A stretch of 64,000 bases of DNA from DAINRZ01 sp964634885 (lineage in GTDB: Bacteria; Bacteroidota; Ignavibacteria; Kapaibacteriales; UBA2268). Shown here piece after piece: positions 1 through 9,361 of the stretch. How positions within the stretch are numbered: the first letter of the stretch is position 1; the number at the start of each line of letters is the position of its first letter. The DNA lies in the NCBI GenBank assembly GCA_964634885.1, contig CAZWLN010000001.1, positions 1-64,000 on the forward strand, written 5' to 3'. The notes under the pieces were generated by a model that made no database searches, was not told the DNA's origin, and saw nothing but the letters and a program-made list of their open reading frames with translations. Made by a program: the position numbers and the translations under genes.

Positions 1-590
1 TTTTTTACAGGAGGAAAGCCAACGCAGTCTGAAACACGGCGGTGTCCTCTTTCGACAAGGTCGAGAGCAATTGCGCTTTTACCGATGCCGCTTTTGCCGA
101 CAAACAGGATGCCGACGCCGTAAACGTCAACAAAGGAGCCGTGAACGACAGACTGGATTGAGAACTGGTCGTCGAGGAACTCAGAGACGATTGAAAACAC
201 CTTTGTTGTGTCGTAAGGCGAATTGATGACGGCGATGTTAGACTCAACCGCAATCGACAGGAGTTCTTCGTCGAGATTGTTACCGTTTGTTACGACAATG
301 CAGGGAACGGGAAACTGTGTAAGGTTCCTGAAAGCCTTAACCCTCTCTTCTTTACTCAGGCTTGTAAGGTAAAAGTACTCAGTGTTGCCGAAAATCTGCA
401 CCTGTTTGAAGTTAAAGAGTCCTACATAACCGGCGAGGGCTAATTGAGGCCTGTAGATGTGCTTGTTCAGAACCTTGTTCTGAAGGCCGGCAGTCCCGGT
501 TGCTGTTTCGAACTTTGCAGGAGCCTGTAACAGAGTCTCTACGGTAATGTATTCCTGCTTCAGAATCTGTAAGTCTTTAAATACGCTCAT
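1..590 (-). CDS. hprK: HPr kinase/phosphorylase, 5' part only (cut by window edge)
   Basis: The reading frame starts at the ATG at 590 and stays open to base 1, giving about 196 residues. HprK phosphorylates and dephosphorylates a serine of the phosphocarrier HPr, a cytoplasmic regulatory enzyme. The N-terminal HprK domain is followed by the motif YGVGILFVGKSGIGKSAIA, the Walker A loop of the kinase domain, and then the usual ERGHR segment. The conserved Asp-Asp that normally follows (VADD) reads VSDC here, and the last dozen residues do not resemble the family, so the first 40 bases may be poor sequence. hpf lies upstream on the same strand, a common arrangement. Identification is firm; the left end is doubtful. 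Confidence 0.9.
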   Translation of the reverse strand, partial: MSVFKDLQILKQEYITVETLLQAPAKFETATGTAGLQNKVLNKHIYRPQLALAGYVGLFNFKQVQIFGNTEYFYLTSLSKEERVKAFRNLTQFPVPCIVVTNGNNLDEELLSIAVESNIAVINSPYDTTKVFSIVSEFLDDQFSIQSVVHGSFVDVYGVGILFVGKSGIGKSAIALDLVERGHRRVSDCVGFPPVK

Positions 591-634
591 ATCAATTTAT
601 CAAATAAATAAAAGTTTAAGATTAAAATTAATAA

Positions 635-661
635 AAAAGGGGCAATTTCCAAGCCCCTTTT
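635..661 (-). terminator. Hairpin terminator or attenuator between hpf and hprK
   Basis: A perfect 9-bp stem (AAAAGGGGC / GCCCCTTTT) closes a 9-base loop. T-rich tracts follow on both strands, so it could work in either direction. It lies between the stop of hpf and the start of hprK and probably reduces read-through from hpf. Confidence 0.75.
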
Positions 662-705
662 ATTTAAAATGAATAATATATTTCAAATTCGTAAACAAAT
701 TACGG

Positions 706-996
706 TTAAGAAACCGGTTTGGTTACTTTTGTTTTCCATTTCTTAAGTTGCCTGATCATCTTATCTGAAGCCATGTTCAAACTCTTGCCGAAATCCTCGG
801 TATTCTCCCGGGAGATGAATGTATTGCCCTGGACGTTTACTTTAAACTCCACAACGTTGTCAACGTCATGGATGAACTCAATGTTTGTGCTGATTATGCC
901 GTCGTAAAACTTATTGAACTTGTTAGCCTGCTCTAAAGCGGCTTCCTGTAAATCCTGCCTTGCTTTGAGATGCCTGAATGTTACTGATGTTTGCAT
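706..996 (-). CDS. hpf: Ribosome hibernation-promoting factor, short HPF/YfiA family
   Basis: A 96-residue protein of the short HPF type. It starts MQTSVTFRHLKARQDLQ and contains the family's beta-strand core (IEFIHDVDNVVEFKVNVQG) and the basic C-terminal helix (MIRQLKKWKTKV). These proteins bind the 30S decoding region and inactivate ribosomes in stationary phase. The length matches short HPF; the long-form C-terminal dimerisation domain is absent. hprK follows downstream on the same strand, beyond a hairpin at 635-661. The family call is strong; which paralogue (HPF or RaiA) cannot be told from this sequence alone. Confidence 0.85.
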   Translation of the reverse strand: MQTSVTFRHLKARQDLQEAALEQANKFNKFYDGIISTNIEFIHDVDNVVEFKVNVQGNTFISRENTEDFGKSLNMASDKMIRQLKKWKTKVTKPVS

Positions 997-1297
997 AAAA
1001 ACCTCACTTTACAAAAACATTAAGAATCAGTTCCGGTTTGGAGTCGGAACCGTGCTTGGTTTGTGATGGAAAATTTATATATGTATGTTTTGAAAACAAA
1101 TTATCCGGTTTAAAGGTTGATAATTGTGTTATTGCTATCTATTTTTTCAGTTCTTTGCTTCAATCTTTCTCCCCCCTCATTTTTTCTCTACATCTTTCTT
1201 ACTTTTAATTTCGGAAACGTTCATAATATCTTTAGTACGTTTCCCAAAATATTTTTTTCCTTATGCTATAGATAGTTTTAGTCCCGAAAATATTTTA
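997..1297. other. Intergenic region between hpf and accD
   Basis: About 300 AT-rich bases lie between the start of hpf and the end of accD. They presumably hold the hpf promoter. No convincing promoter box, hairpin terminator, RNA or repeat is visible. Confidence 0.5.
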
Positions 1298-2131
1298 TTA
1301 AAACCAGTCAAGTATTGTAACGAGTGTTTTCTTCAGGTCTTTACGATGCACGATCATGTCTGCAAATCCATGGTCCATTACGAATTCGGAGCGCTGGAAT
1401 CCCTGGGGCAGCTTCTTGCGTATTGTCTGCTCGATGACACGCGGGCCTGCAAACCCGACAAGGGCTCCCGGTTCGGCGATGTTCAAGTCCCCGAGCATGG
1501 AAAAGGAGGCTGTCACCCCTCCGGTTGTCGGGTCCGTAAGGATGGAAATGTAAGGTATCCTGTTCTCTGCCAGTTCGGCTATTGCCGCGCTTGTCTTGGC
1601 CATCTGCATCAACGAAAGGGCTGCCTCCTGCATCCGTGCGCCCCCGGAAGCGCTGACCAGCAACAGGGGAATCCTGTGCTGAAGTGAATGGCGTGCTGCC
1701 CTGACAATCTTTTCTCCGACGACGGATCCCATGCTTCCGCCGATGAAATTGAAGTTCATGCAGCCGAAGGATACGTGCCTGCCGTCGATTGTACCGTAGC
1801 CGGTGGTAATGGCTTCGTTTACCCCCGTTTTGGAATAGCTTTCCCTGATCCTGTCGGTGTAGGGTTTGTTGTCGGTGAAAGCAAGAGGGTCGGCAGGCCT
1901 CATCTTTGTTTCTGTTTCGGTAAAGCTGCCTTCGTCGAAAAGTATGTCAATGTAGTTACCGCTTCCAATGCGAAAATGATAATTGCATTTGAAACAAGTG
2001 TAGTAATCTTCTTCTAATTGCTTTTTAAACAACACTTCACTGCAAGACGGGCATTTTGTCCATAAGCCGTCCGGCATCTCTTTCTGCTTTGTCTCCTGTA
2101 TGTTTTTGGCTGACCTTAAAAACCAAGCCAT
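1298..2131 (-). CDS. accD: Acetyl-CoA carboxylase carboxyltransferase subunit beta
   Basis: A 277-residue AccD, which pairs with AccA to transfer the carboxyl group from biotin to acetyl-CoA in the first step of fatty-acid synthesis. The N-terminal four-cysteine zinc ribbon is complete (CPSC at residues 27-30, CFKC at 46-49). The carboxyltransferase core follows, with FNFIGGSMGSVVGEKI, SASGGARMQE and PTTGGVTASF. A TTG lies one codon upstream at 2134, but the ATG at 2131 gives the normal family start (MAWF). Length is typical. A candidate Bacteroidota-type promoter precedes it at 2167-2197. No accA is in the window. Confidence 0.96.
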   Translation of the reverse strand: MAWFLRSAKNIQETKQKEMPDGLWTKCPSCSEVLFKKQLEEDYYTCFKCNYHFRIGSGNYIDILFDEGSFTETETKMRPADPLAFTDNKPYTDRIRESYSKTGVNEAITTGYGTIDGRHVSFGCMNFNFIGGSMGSVVGEKIVRAARHSLQHRIPLLLVSASGGARMQEAALSLMQMAKTSAAIAELAENRIPYISILTDPTTGGVTASFSMLGDLNIAEPGALVGFAGPRVIEQTIRKKLPQGFQRSEFVMDHGFADMIVHRKDLKKTLVTILDWF

Positions 2132-2166
2132 CAATTACCTCAATTTTTCAATAAACATATCAAACG

Positions 2167-2197
2167 CAAAGATAGAAATTATCCTTAGCATTTTCAA
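2167..2197 (-). promoter_or_regulatory. Candidate Bacteroidota-type sigma-70 promoter of accD
   Basis: On the minus strand, TTG (2197-2195) is followed after 20 bases by TATCTTTG (2174-2167). This matches the known Bacteroidota pattern of a -33 TTTG and a -7 TAnnTTTG box with roughly 20-base spacing. It ends 35 bases before the accD start. The same pattern was not found convincingly before the other genes I checked, so support is limited. Confidence 0.4.
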
Positions 2198-2203
2198 GAA
2201 ATA

Positions 2204-4429
2204 TTATTTTACCGGTGTCGTAATTACCACTTCGACAGTCCTGCAATAGAACCTGCCTTCGGGAATGCTGTTGTCGTAGAGCAACTGGCTGCCACCAACG
2301 CCCTTCAGTTCATTGGGGGTAACAGCCATGGCTGTCGCCGTCGATTTGGCACGAGCGTCGGAAAGCTTGCGGTTATACTCGGCGTTGCCCAGAAGGTCGG
2401 TGTATCCGGTAATCTTCACATAGGAATCGGGTTTGATGCGTTGCTTCAGGAAATCGACAATACTTTTGTTGGTACCACGAATATCGGATTTGTCGAGGTC
2501 AAACAAGATGAGGTTGTAACGTTCGACGGTTTTGAACTCGGTCTGTTCGCTTGTCTTATCCCTGATGGTCAGGTAATCGACATTAATGGACTTAGGTTTG
2601 GAGTGGGCAGTAGTGCCTTTACTGTCTGTGACCTCAAGGGCATAAGCGACGGGTGTATTGTCTCTTGGGGTGGTTTTCTTTTCCTGGTTAATATTCCAGT
2701 CAACGTTTGAGGGCACCTCGTTGTTACCTGAAAACTCCTTAAGTACTGTTTTTCCTTGTTTTGCTACAATCGTCCATTTGCTTACGGGTGTTTCCGTTTT
2801 AACTTCAGGCAGGAAGCGGCAGATTGACGGGCTAACAGTGCGGGAGGTGTCGCTAAGCTTAAACAGCGGCTGAAGTATTGCCGGTTCGTCGGAGGTAATC
2901 TCCACTCTTCTGTTTTCTTCTATCTTCTCAACACCCGAGTTGGGTTTCAGCTTCTCGTCCCTGATTTTAATTTCCATTCTCGACGGGTCAACAGACCAGA
3001 CTTCCTGCAGGTAATCCCTGATTGTTACAGCTCTTTTCATCGGTACGCCTTCGTTTTCCTTCGTTGTACCGACACTGGAATTGAGGGCAGTAAGAGTCAG
3101 TTTCGCGCCGGGATTGGAATTCATCCTGGACCCTATAATGTTCAGCAGTTCGTAGTAAATCGGCAGTGTCTCATAAATATCCAGGTCTTTGGGATTGAAC
3201 CGGGAAGCAGAGGCTTTGTCGCGTTTCTTGTACCTGCCGGGCAGTTTGCTGTCGTTTTCATCGAAGAAAACATAATTTAGCAGCGGAAAGTTCTTAGTGT
3301 CGGTAACAAATTCCTCAACTTTAAATTTATCTGCTTTTACAGGATTGCCCTTTTCATCTATTCCTGTAATATTGATGTCTGCTGTGATTTCGGGTTTCTT
3401 CGGTACCAGGATAGTATCTGTCCGGTACTTTGTCTCGACAACAGTCAGCAACTCCCTGTTGAAATAATCGCTGAAAATGGAGGTCGAATCGAAAACAGAT
3501 TTCTCTTTTCCTTTAACAATCTCCGGGGCCTTAACCAACAGGCTGGGCTGGACGACGGTGTCGGTCCGGGGGACGAATTTGTAATCCCTGATGGCCGGTT
3601 CTTCAGGTTTGACCGGGGCAAATTTAAAGGAGAGGCCTGCTTTGAAGGTGTTGACTGTCCATTTCTCAGAGGCGGTGTCAACAAGCGATGTTAATCCAAG
3701 ATGATAGGAAAGCTCAGGTACGAGGAACATTGTCCGGTTTCTGTTCAGGGGCAGTTCATAGGCAATTCTGCCGGTAATCCCGAGCAGCAGGGAAGGGGCA
3801 TTGGGGATGTCCCCGTCGTTGTCGAGGTATGATTTTGTACCGTCGGCGTAAGTAACCCCGTCGGAAGGAGAGATGATCTCTTCGCGTTGTTCGAATGATT
3901 TACCGACAAGGAAGCCAATGTTCAATCCTGCGCTGATATACAAATCTTTAAACAGCCGGTATCCGATGTTTGGTTCCAGCGCAATTTCGGACAGTGAAGC
4001 GTCGATGGTATGGCGAATGATACCGGGTATTAAGCCTGTATTATCATTGTTTGGGAAATACTTGCCTTCATCACCTTCAAGAGTGCCTCCGAAATCCGAC
4101 CAGCCGAGCCTGAACTGCAACAGCAAGCGGTCAGACAAGGGCATCTGAAAAAGGCCGCCAATGGAAAAACCGCTGCCTGAGCCTTTTTCATAGGTAGGAC
4201 AGCAGTTTGGCACTTCCGGAAGCTTGTGGAAATCGGGATTGTGCATGTTGACGTTAAATGCGGCGAATATGCCCCATTTGGATGGATTATAGGGCCGGGC
4301 GTCAACTTCGAGCAGAGAATCGCGTATTGCCTTCTGGCGTTCTTCGCCGAAATTAGTGAGGATTTTCTGGCTGTATGCCGTTGTTGAGATTAATATCAGT
4401 ATTATTAAACTTGATGTCCATTTAAGCAT
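2204..4429 (-). CDS. Outer-membrane protein: N-terminal beta-barrel plus two OmpA-like domains
   Basis: A 741-residue protein with signal peptide MLKWTSSLIILILISTTAYSQ. The frame can start at a TTG at 4444, but GGAG lies correctly before the ATG at 4429. Residues about 25-280 resemble an outer-membrane barrel and contain a LPEVPNCCPTY motif. A first OmpA-like module follows (YVFFDENDSKLP, near residues 390-520), then a linker domain. The C-terminal OmpA domain (LILFDLDKSDI, GYTDLLGNAEYNRKLSDARA) carries the peptidoglycan-binding signature. It probably links the outer membrane to peptidoglycan. It lies 27 bases after a giant T9SS-type protein. The same pair recurs at 55880-61438, where the protein at 59504 shares the CCP motif and double-OmpA layout. 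Substrate or partner is unknown. Confidence 0.8.
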   Translation of the reverse strand: MLKWTSSLIILILISTTAYSQKILTNFGEERQKAIRDSLLEVDARPYNPSKWGIFAAFNVNMHNPDFHKLPEVPNCCPTYEKGSGSGFSIGGLFQMPLSDRLLLQFRLGWSDFGGTLEGDEGKYFPNNDNTGLIPGIIRHTIDASLSEIALEPNIGYRLFKDLYISAGLNIGFLVGKSFEQREEIISPSDGVTYADGTKSYLDNDGDIPNAPSLLLGITGRIAYELPLNRNRTMFLVPELSYHLGLTSLVDTASEKWTVNTFKAGLSFKFAPVKPEEPAIRDYKFVPRTDTVVQPSLLVKAPEIVKGKEKSVFDSTSIFSDYFNRELLTVVETKYRTDTILVPKKPEITADINITGIDEKGNPVKADKFKVEEFVTDTKNFPLLNYVFFDENDSKLPGRYKKRDKASASRFNPKDLDIYETLPIYYELLNIIGSRMNSNPGAKLTLTALNSSVGTTKENEGVPMKRAVTIRDYLQEVWSVDPSRMEIKIRDEKLKPNSGVEKIEENRRVEITSDEPAILQPLFKLSDTSRTVSPSICRFLPEVKTETPVSKWTIVAKQGKTVLKEFSGNNEVPSNVDWNINQEKKTTPRDNTPVAYALEVTDSKGTTAHSKPKSINVDYLTIRDKTSEQTEFKTVERYNLILFDLDKSDIRGTNKSIVDFLKQRIKPDSYVKITGYTDLLGNAEYNRKLSDARAKSTATAMAVTPNELKGVGGSQLLYDNSIPEGRFYCRTVEVVITTPVK

Positions 4430-4456
4430 GATTACTCCATACAATCTTGTGTTAGA

Positions 4457-7400
4457 TTATTTAGATACTGTAATTTTAACATATTTACTGGTATAGGGTG
4501 TTTCGAGAACAAGCAAATAGGCTCCGGAAGGTATATTCTCTGTGCTGAAAGCCTGCTTATGCCATCCCCTGGGCAGCTCTGATGCGAGTAAGGTGATGGT
4601 ATTGTTGCCAAGTGTGTTGACAAGATAGAGCTTATGAATGCCGGTTTCAATGGTCTGGAATTCGACTTCGAATCCTGTCTCGGCGGGATTAGGTACAATA
4701 TTCATCAACTTTATTGCCCCGCTCGAATTGACAAGCCTGGGATTGCCGCCTTCGTGGCATACGTTGTCGAGTGTGAATTCTCCGTCGGTTACGTTTGTAA
4801 AGGTAATCATGCCGTCAACCGGAGTAATTGTCACGGGTTCTATCGTCGTCGTTTCCCACATGTCTAAGGCTGCTCTGCAGGCAAAAGAAGCCAGTACCTG
4901 GCCTGTCTGGGCAGTAGAAGGAATGGGAACGCTCAGTGATACCAACCTGTCGTCGCCCGATTTCGTTCCGAGGTATTTAGAATCGGAAGGTATGAGGATG
5001 GAGGATTTCATTTTAAGTGTAATATTAAGGCTTTTCGCTGCATTGGCGTCAGACAGGGCTTTCGGATTGTTTAAGACAATTTCCACTGCAACTTTGTCCC
5101 CGTCGGAAGCAGTGGCAGGATTGGCCCTGATGAGGAGTTCTGCCGATGTAGAAATCGGGCCGAAAGTATATGGGTCAGATTCCGTTTCACAGCCGTACTG
5201 GTTTGATACCATTACAGTATATTGGGCTGTTTTGGAAGTATCAGGAGTATAGACCCTGTCGGTGGCTCCGTTGACGGCAGCTCCGTTCATGTACCATTGA
5301 TAGGCGTCGGCAACGGATGATTCGAGGTTGTCAAGTGAAGCGCCTGTACGGGTAATGGCAGGTTTAGCCGGTTTGGGGTTGATTTTTACATTGATAAGGG
5401 CATCACTGCTTGTACCTGTTTGTGTAAATGTATGAGTTGCTTTTAATGAGCCATTACCGGCAGTACCCCAAAGCACTGTAACTGCAGCCGTACCCTGGCC
5501 TCCGGTAATTGTACCCCCAGTAACTGTCCAGTTAATTGTTGTGTTCTGGAGTGAAATGGTGCTGTAGGTTTCTGTAGCCTCTTCGCAGACAGTGTCTTTA
5601 CCGTTGATCTTCAGCAGGTTTGAATTGATAGAAACATTGAGTGTGTCAATTCCGGTGCAGCCTGCTGCGTTTGTTTCCCTTACCAGAACTGTTGCCTTTC
5701 CGGGAATTTTCCATGTTACATCTGCCTGGTTACCGTTTGAGGAAGGCTGAACCGTGCCCATTGCCGCGGGTATTACTTCCCAATCATAGGTATTGCCTGC
5801 AATGAGGGGCACACTGTATGTTACTACGTCGTTGATGCCGGTGCTGCCATTGCCGGTAATAGCCGGTACAGGCCTGTCGTTAATTGTAACCGGCAGGTCT
5901 GTTGTTTCATCATAATTCTTACTTTTAATTTTCTGGTTCAGGCTGACGTTGGCTGTGCCTGCTGCCTGCCACAGGACATCGACAGTTAATCCGTCGTCGG
6001 CAGTCAGTAGTTTCCCACCTGTAACGGACCATTTGTTTACGGCTTCGTCCTTCTGTGGAGTGGAGTATGTAACAGTATCGCCGGCACAAACAGAAGCATC
6101 GCCCAGAATGGTGGGTTTCGGCATTGCGGTAATTTTGACGGAGATTGTCACCGTGTCGGCGCAACCTGTATTTTTATTGGTTACAATCAGCGTAACGGAT
6201 CCTGTGCCTTCTCCTACGTCGTTCCAGGTAACATTGACGCTGTCAAGGTCATCTTCCCCGTTTTTAATTACTCCGTTATTTACTATCCATTTGAATTGTA
6301 TGCTGTCATATCCGGGGGTCTTGTAAACGACGTCGCATCCCGAACAAACTTCGATATCTCCGAAAATTCCCTGGTCGGGTATGGGATTAACGAATATATC
6401 CAGGACTGTGTTGTCGCTGCATTGCGTTGCATTGTCAGTTTGAGTAAGCGTCAAAGAAGCTTTCCCTTTATTGTTCCAAATTACGGTTAGGGAAGTGCCT
6501 GTGTATGGCGGAAGATTCTTATATGTACCGTTAGTTATTTCCCATTGGCAGGAAACACCTGGTGGCGGTGTTGTGGTATATGTAAATTCTTCGTTTTGAC
6601 AGAAAACAGTGTTAGAGCTTTCATTTACTACAGGTTTAGGCGATGGTTTAACTGTTACTTTGATTTTTCTTTCTGCAACGACTTTTGTCCCTTTGTCTAT
6701 TACTTCAAGGAAATATGTCAGGGTACGGACCGTATCCGTCAACACGATTATTTCAGGATTGGCGGAGGCCGGGTCGTCGAGATAATCGGATGGATACCAT
6801 TGGTAAGTATAACCGCCGGTGCCTCCTGTAATACTACCTTTAATACCGATCTTCGAAGGAGTGTTGGAGCAGACTACAGTATCTTTTGACGTATAGAACG
6901 ACAGTGGATTGTGAAGTACATCGAGCCTCGACAGAAAGACTGTGTTCGTGTCTTTGAAGCCTGTGTAGTTCAACCCTTTAATGGAAACAGGAAAATCTTC
7001 ACTTTTGGTAATTCCTGAAATTACTACAGTGGTATCGGCCATATAGCCGACGCCTAAGCCTGTCTCGTCGTTAATACCCCCGATATATGAAGAGTACGAG
7101 ATAGAATAGGGAGGAGGATCGAGAAGGTTGATTTTTGCTAAAAATACGTCGCTGTTGCCGGCAAGAGTCTTTTGGAAGGCTCTCGTCGTTACAGGAAAGT
7201 CTGTTGACGAAGACAAACCGGTAAGGTAAATATTGCTGTAATTGTCTGTTGTAATTGCGTAAGCAATGTCAGAGTTCTTCCCTCCGGTGTATGTAGAAAA
7301 TACGTTGGGGGAGCTGGTGTTTGTGAAATCGATCTTCGAAATGAAAATATCTTTGTCTCCTGCGGTTGTCTCACTAATGGCATTGGCAGTAACCGGGAAA

Positions 7401-9124
7401 TTCGTTGAATTGGTATAGCCTGTAATGTAAAGCACTTCGTTCTTGTCCGCAGTCATGTCATAGGCAAAATCTACGCTGCTGCCGCCGAAGACGTATGCTT
7501 CTTTCCTGCTGGCGGCTCCTGACTGAGTTAGGTCCATTTTCAGGGCGTAAACATCGGAAATGCCGTTGGCAGGCCCTGTAGCGGTACCGGTTGCCTGGAA
7601 ATCGGGGGACATGGTCTGGCCGGCAACGTAAACATTGCCGTTGTCGAAAGCTTTGATGCTGTAACCTTCATCATTATTAGCGCCGCCGTAGAAAGAGAAA
7701 TAGAGCAAAGCGTTTGGCCCGGAAACAGTCTGGTCGAGCTTGATGATGACGGCATCCCAGTCATAGCCTTCACCGCGATTTGTGTAAAAGCCGTTGTTAA
7801 CCGACGGCTTGAAGAAGGTGCAATTGGAGTAGCCGGTGGTATATATCATTTTATTATCGTCAACATCGATAGATGTAGTGTAAAAATACCTGTCCTCACC
7901 CATGAAAGTGGAATAGAGCAGGCTTGTACCGTCGCCACTGAGTTTAGCGATGAAACCGTCGCCGATTTTCCGGTTATAAACATCGTTCCAGCCTCCGTTT
8001 TTGTCAAATGTCAGTGCACTTATTGGGAAGTCGGCAGAGGTCGTTGTTCCGGTGATATATATATCTTTGTCTTTATCGAGAACGATGTCGTAGCCGAATT
8101 CATTTTCCTTGCCGCCGAAGAAAGTCGAGAAGACAAGCTGTTGCGCCGGAGCAAGGGTCCTGTCGGGAATGATCTTAGAGACAAATACATGAAAATTGTT
8201 GGATATTGAAATACTATTTGTATATGCGCCGGTTGTCGTCGGAAATGAGGCAGAGACGGCAGTACCGGTTATGTAAGCGGCGTTGCCCGACACTGTCAGG
8301 CCCTGGCCAATCTGGTCCACCGAATTGGAACTAGGCCCGACAAAGGTAGAATAGACCAGCGGGTCGATTACAAGCTCTTTTGACTTGTCGTAACTGCCCA
8401 GTTCAAATTCCACGTGGGTAGCGGTTTTCCGGAAGCTGCATTCCACCCTGGAACGCTTGCCGTCGATGACCTGGTAGGCGTAAATCCTGTTGTGTTCGAG
8501 TGTGCCAAGAACCGTAGCAAATGCCAGACCTCCATCGGGGCCGACAGACAGGCCGTTTTGCCCTGTGAATTCGATTTTTATCTTCGAGGGGTCTGCCTGT
8601 GGTTTCACGATGAAGTCATACCTCAGGGAGGCGTTGTCGTAGTAAACGTGTGCATCTATCTTATCATAGACATTTTCGATGAGAACATCATTGTAAAGCG
8701 GTACCCTGCTTTTCCAGGCAGCCGGGTCGTCGCCTATGAAATAGTTGTAATAGCAGTTTTGTTTACCGCTGCCGACAGCTTTGTTGCCGACGGAACCGCC
8801 CTTGAACTTCATTTTTATTACCTGGCCTGTCCTGACGAGGTTCAGGCTGTTCAATTCATCGGGTTTAATGCGTGGTTTTTGGAACTGTTCGAAGTTCTCA
8901 ATCCTGTAGTAATCGAATGTGATGCCGTCATCGGCAATCCATACATTGCAGCCGCCCGACTGTGACAGGTAGCGAACCTGTTTGTCCCATTGGCCCAGGT
9001 TCAGGACGAAACCGGCATTGCCTGTTCCGGCAGCATAATCGCTGCCACTGCCGGCGACAGATATAAGGGGCATCAGTGCCGCTATGATTATCAGTAATGC
9101 TTTAAGTTGTTTGGTATTAAGCAT
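4457..9124 (-). CDS. Giant secreted SBBP-propeller/PKD protein with T9SS sorting tail
   Basis: A 1555-residue secreted protein. The ATG at 9124 starts a signal peptide (LLIIIAALMPLISVAGS); a TTG one codon upstream is unlikely. Near residues 30-250 is the domain that usually precedes SBBP propellers (LNLGQWDKQVRYLSQSGG). Residues about 250-740 hold SBBP repeats of the type YSTFxGG...DIxxDxxxNIYxTGxT, forming a beta-propeller. Several PKD/Ig-like domains follow (about 740-1290), each with C-x-G/N and 'WxVTGGxI' strands. The C-terminus (VPNPAETGFEVEF ... GAYLLVLET...KYVKITVSK) is a T9SS type A sorting domain. It is probably exported across the outer membrane and anchored or released at the surface. 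The OmpA-like gene follows 27 bases downstream. Ligand unknown. Confidence 0.85.
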   Translation of the reverse strand: MLNTKQLKALLIIIAALMPLISVAGSGSDYAAGTGNAGFVLNLGQWDKQVRYLSQSGGCNVWIADDGITFDYYRIENFEQFQKPRIKPDELNSLNLVRTGQVIKMKFKGGSVGNKAVGSGKQNCYYNYFIGDDPAAWKSRVPLYNDVLIENVYDKIDAHVYYDNASLRYDFIVKPQADPSKIKIEFTGQNGLSVGPDGGLAFATVLGTLEHNRIYAYQVIDGKRSRVECSFRKTATHVEFELGSYDKSKELVIDPLVYSTFVGPSSNSVDQIGQGLTVSGNAAYITGTAVSASFPTTTGAYTNSISISNNFHVFVSKIIPDRTLAPAQQLVFSTFFGGKENEFGYDIVLDKDKDIYITGTTTSADFPISALTFDKNGGWNDVYNRKIGDGFIAKLSGDGTSLLYSTFMGEDRYFYTTSIDVDDNKMIYTTGYSNCTFFKPSVNNGFYTNRGEGYDWDAVIIKLDQTVSGPNALLYFSFYGGANNDEGYSIKAFDNGNVYVAGQTMSPDFQATGTATGPANGISDVYALKMDLTQSGAASRKEAYVFGGSSVDFAYDMTADKNEVLYITGYTNSTNFPVTANAISETTAGDKDIFISKIDFTNTSSPNVFSTYTGGKNSDIAYAITTDNYSNIYLTGLSSSTDFPVTTRAFQKTLAGNSDVFLAKINLLDPPPYSISYSSYIGGINDETGLGVGYMADTTVVISGITKSEDFPVSIKGLNYTGFKDTNTVFLSRLDVLHNPLSFYTSKDTVVCSNTPSKIGIKGSITGGTGGYTYQWYPSDYLDDPASANPEIIVLTDTVRTLTYFLEVIDKGTKVVAERKIKVTVKPSPKPVVNESSNTVFCQNEEFTYTTTPPPGVSCQWEITNGTYKNLPPYTGTSLTVIWNNKGKASLTLTQTDNATQCSDNTVLDIFVNPIPDQGIFGDIEVCSGCDVVYKTPGYDSIQFKWIVNNGVIKNGEDDLDSVNVTWNDVGEGTGSVTLIVTNKNTGCADTVTISVKITAMPKPTILGDASVCAGDTVTYSTPQKDEAVNKWSVTGGKLLTADDGLTVDVLWQAAGTANVSLNQKIKSKNYDETTDLPVTINDRPVPAITGNGSTGINDVVTYSVPLIAGNTYDWEVIPAAMGTVQPSSNGNQADVTWKIPGKATVLVRETNAAGCTGIDTLNVSINSNLLKINGKDTVCEEATETYSTISLQNTTINWTVTGGTITGGQGTAAVTVLWGTAGNGSLKATHTFTQTGTSSDALINVKINPKPAKPAITRTGASLDNLESSVADAYQWYMNGAAVNGATDRVYTPDTSKTAQYTVMVSNQYGCETESDPYTFGPISTSAELLIRANPATASDGDKVAVEIVLNNPKALSDANAAKSLNITLKMKSSILIPSDSKYLGTKSGDDRLVSLSVPIPSTAQTGQVLASFACRAALDMWETTTIEPVTITPVDGMITFTNVTDGEFTLDNVCHEGGNPRLVNSSGAIKLMNIVPNPAETGFEVEFQTIETGIHKLYLVNTLGNNTITLLASELPRGWHKQAFSTENIPSGAYLLVLETPYTSKYVKITVSK

Positions 9125-9341
9125 CAAAATAACTCCTTTTATATTATTTATATCTTTATCAAATCAATTAATATTATTAATTATGATTGAGTATCGTCAA
9201 TAACAGTGCCAACTTCACCCCCAAATCCATGACAACAAAATTATGACTAAATTATTAAAAAATATTAATAAAACAAAGGAATTAATTTAGGACAGGTGAA
9301 TTATTTGGGGATCAATTAAAAATGAAAAGTGAATTTATTAG

Positions 9342-9361
9342 CCACGAGCTTTAGCTCGTGG
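9342..9361. repeat. REP-like palindrome CCACGAGCT-TT-AGCTCGTGG
   Basis: A perfect 9-bp stem with a 2-base loop in an otherwise AT-rich intergenic stretch. Short GC-rich palindromes of this kind are typical of REP elements moved by IS200-like RAYT transposases. No such transposase is in the window, and this is the only copy here. Confidence 0.5.

Noticed and set aside
1124..1687. 187-residue plus-strand frame overlapping accD
   Set aside because: It runs antisense to the well-supported accD gene and has no recognisable domain.
4638..5252. 204-residue plus-strand frame inside the giant SBBP gene
   Set aside because: Antisense shadow of a continuous 1555-codon gene with signal peptide, domains and sorting tail.
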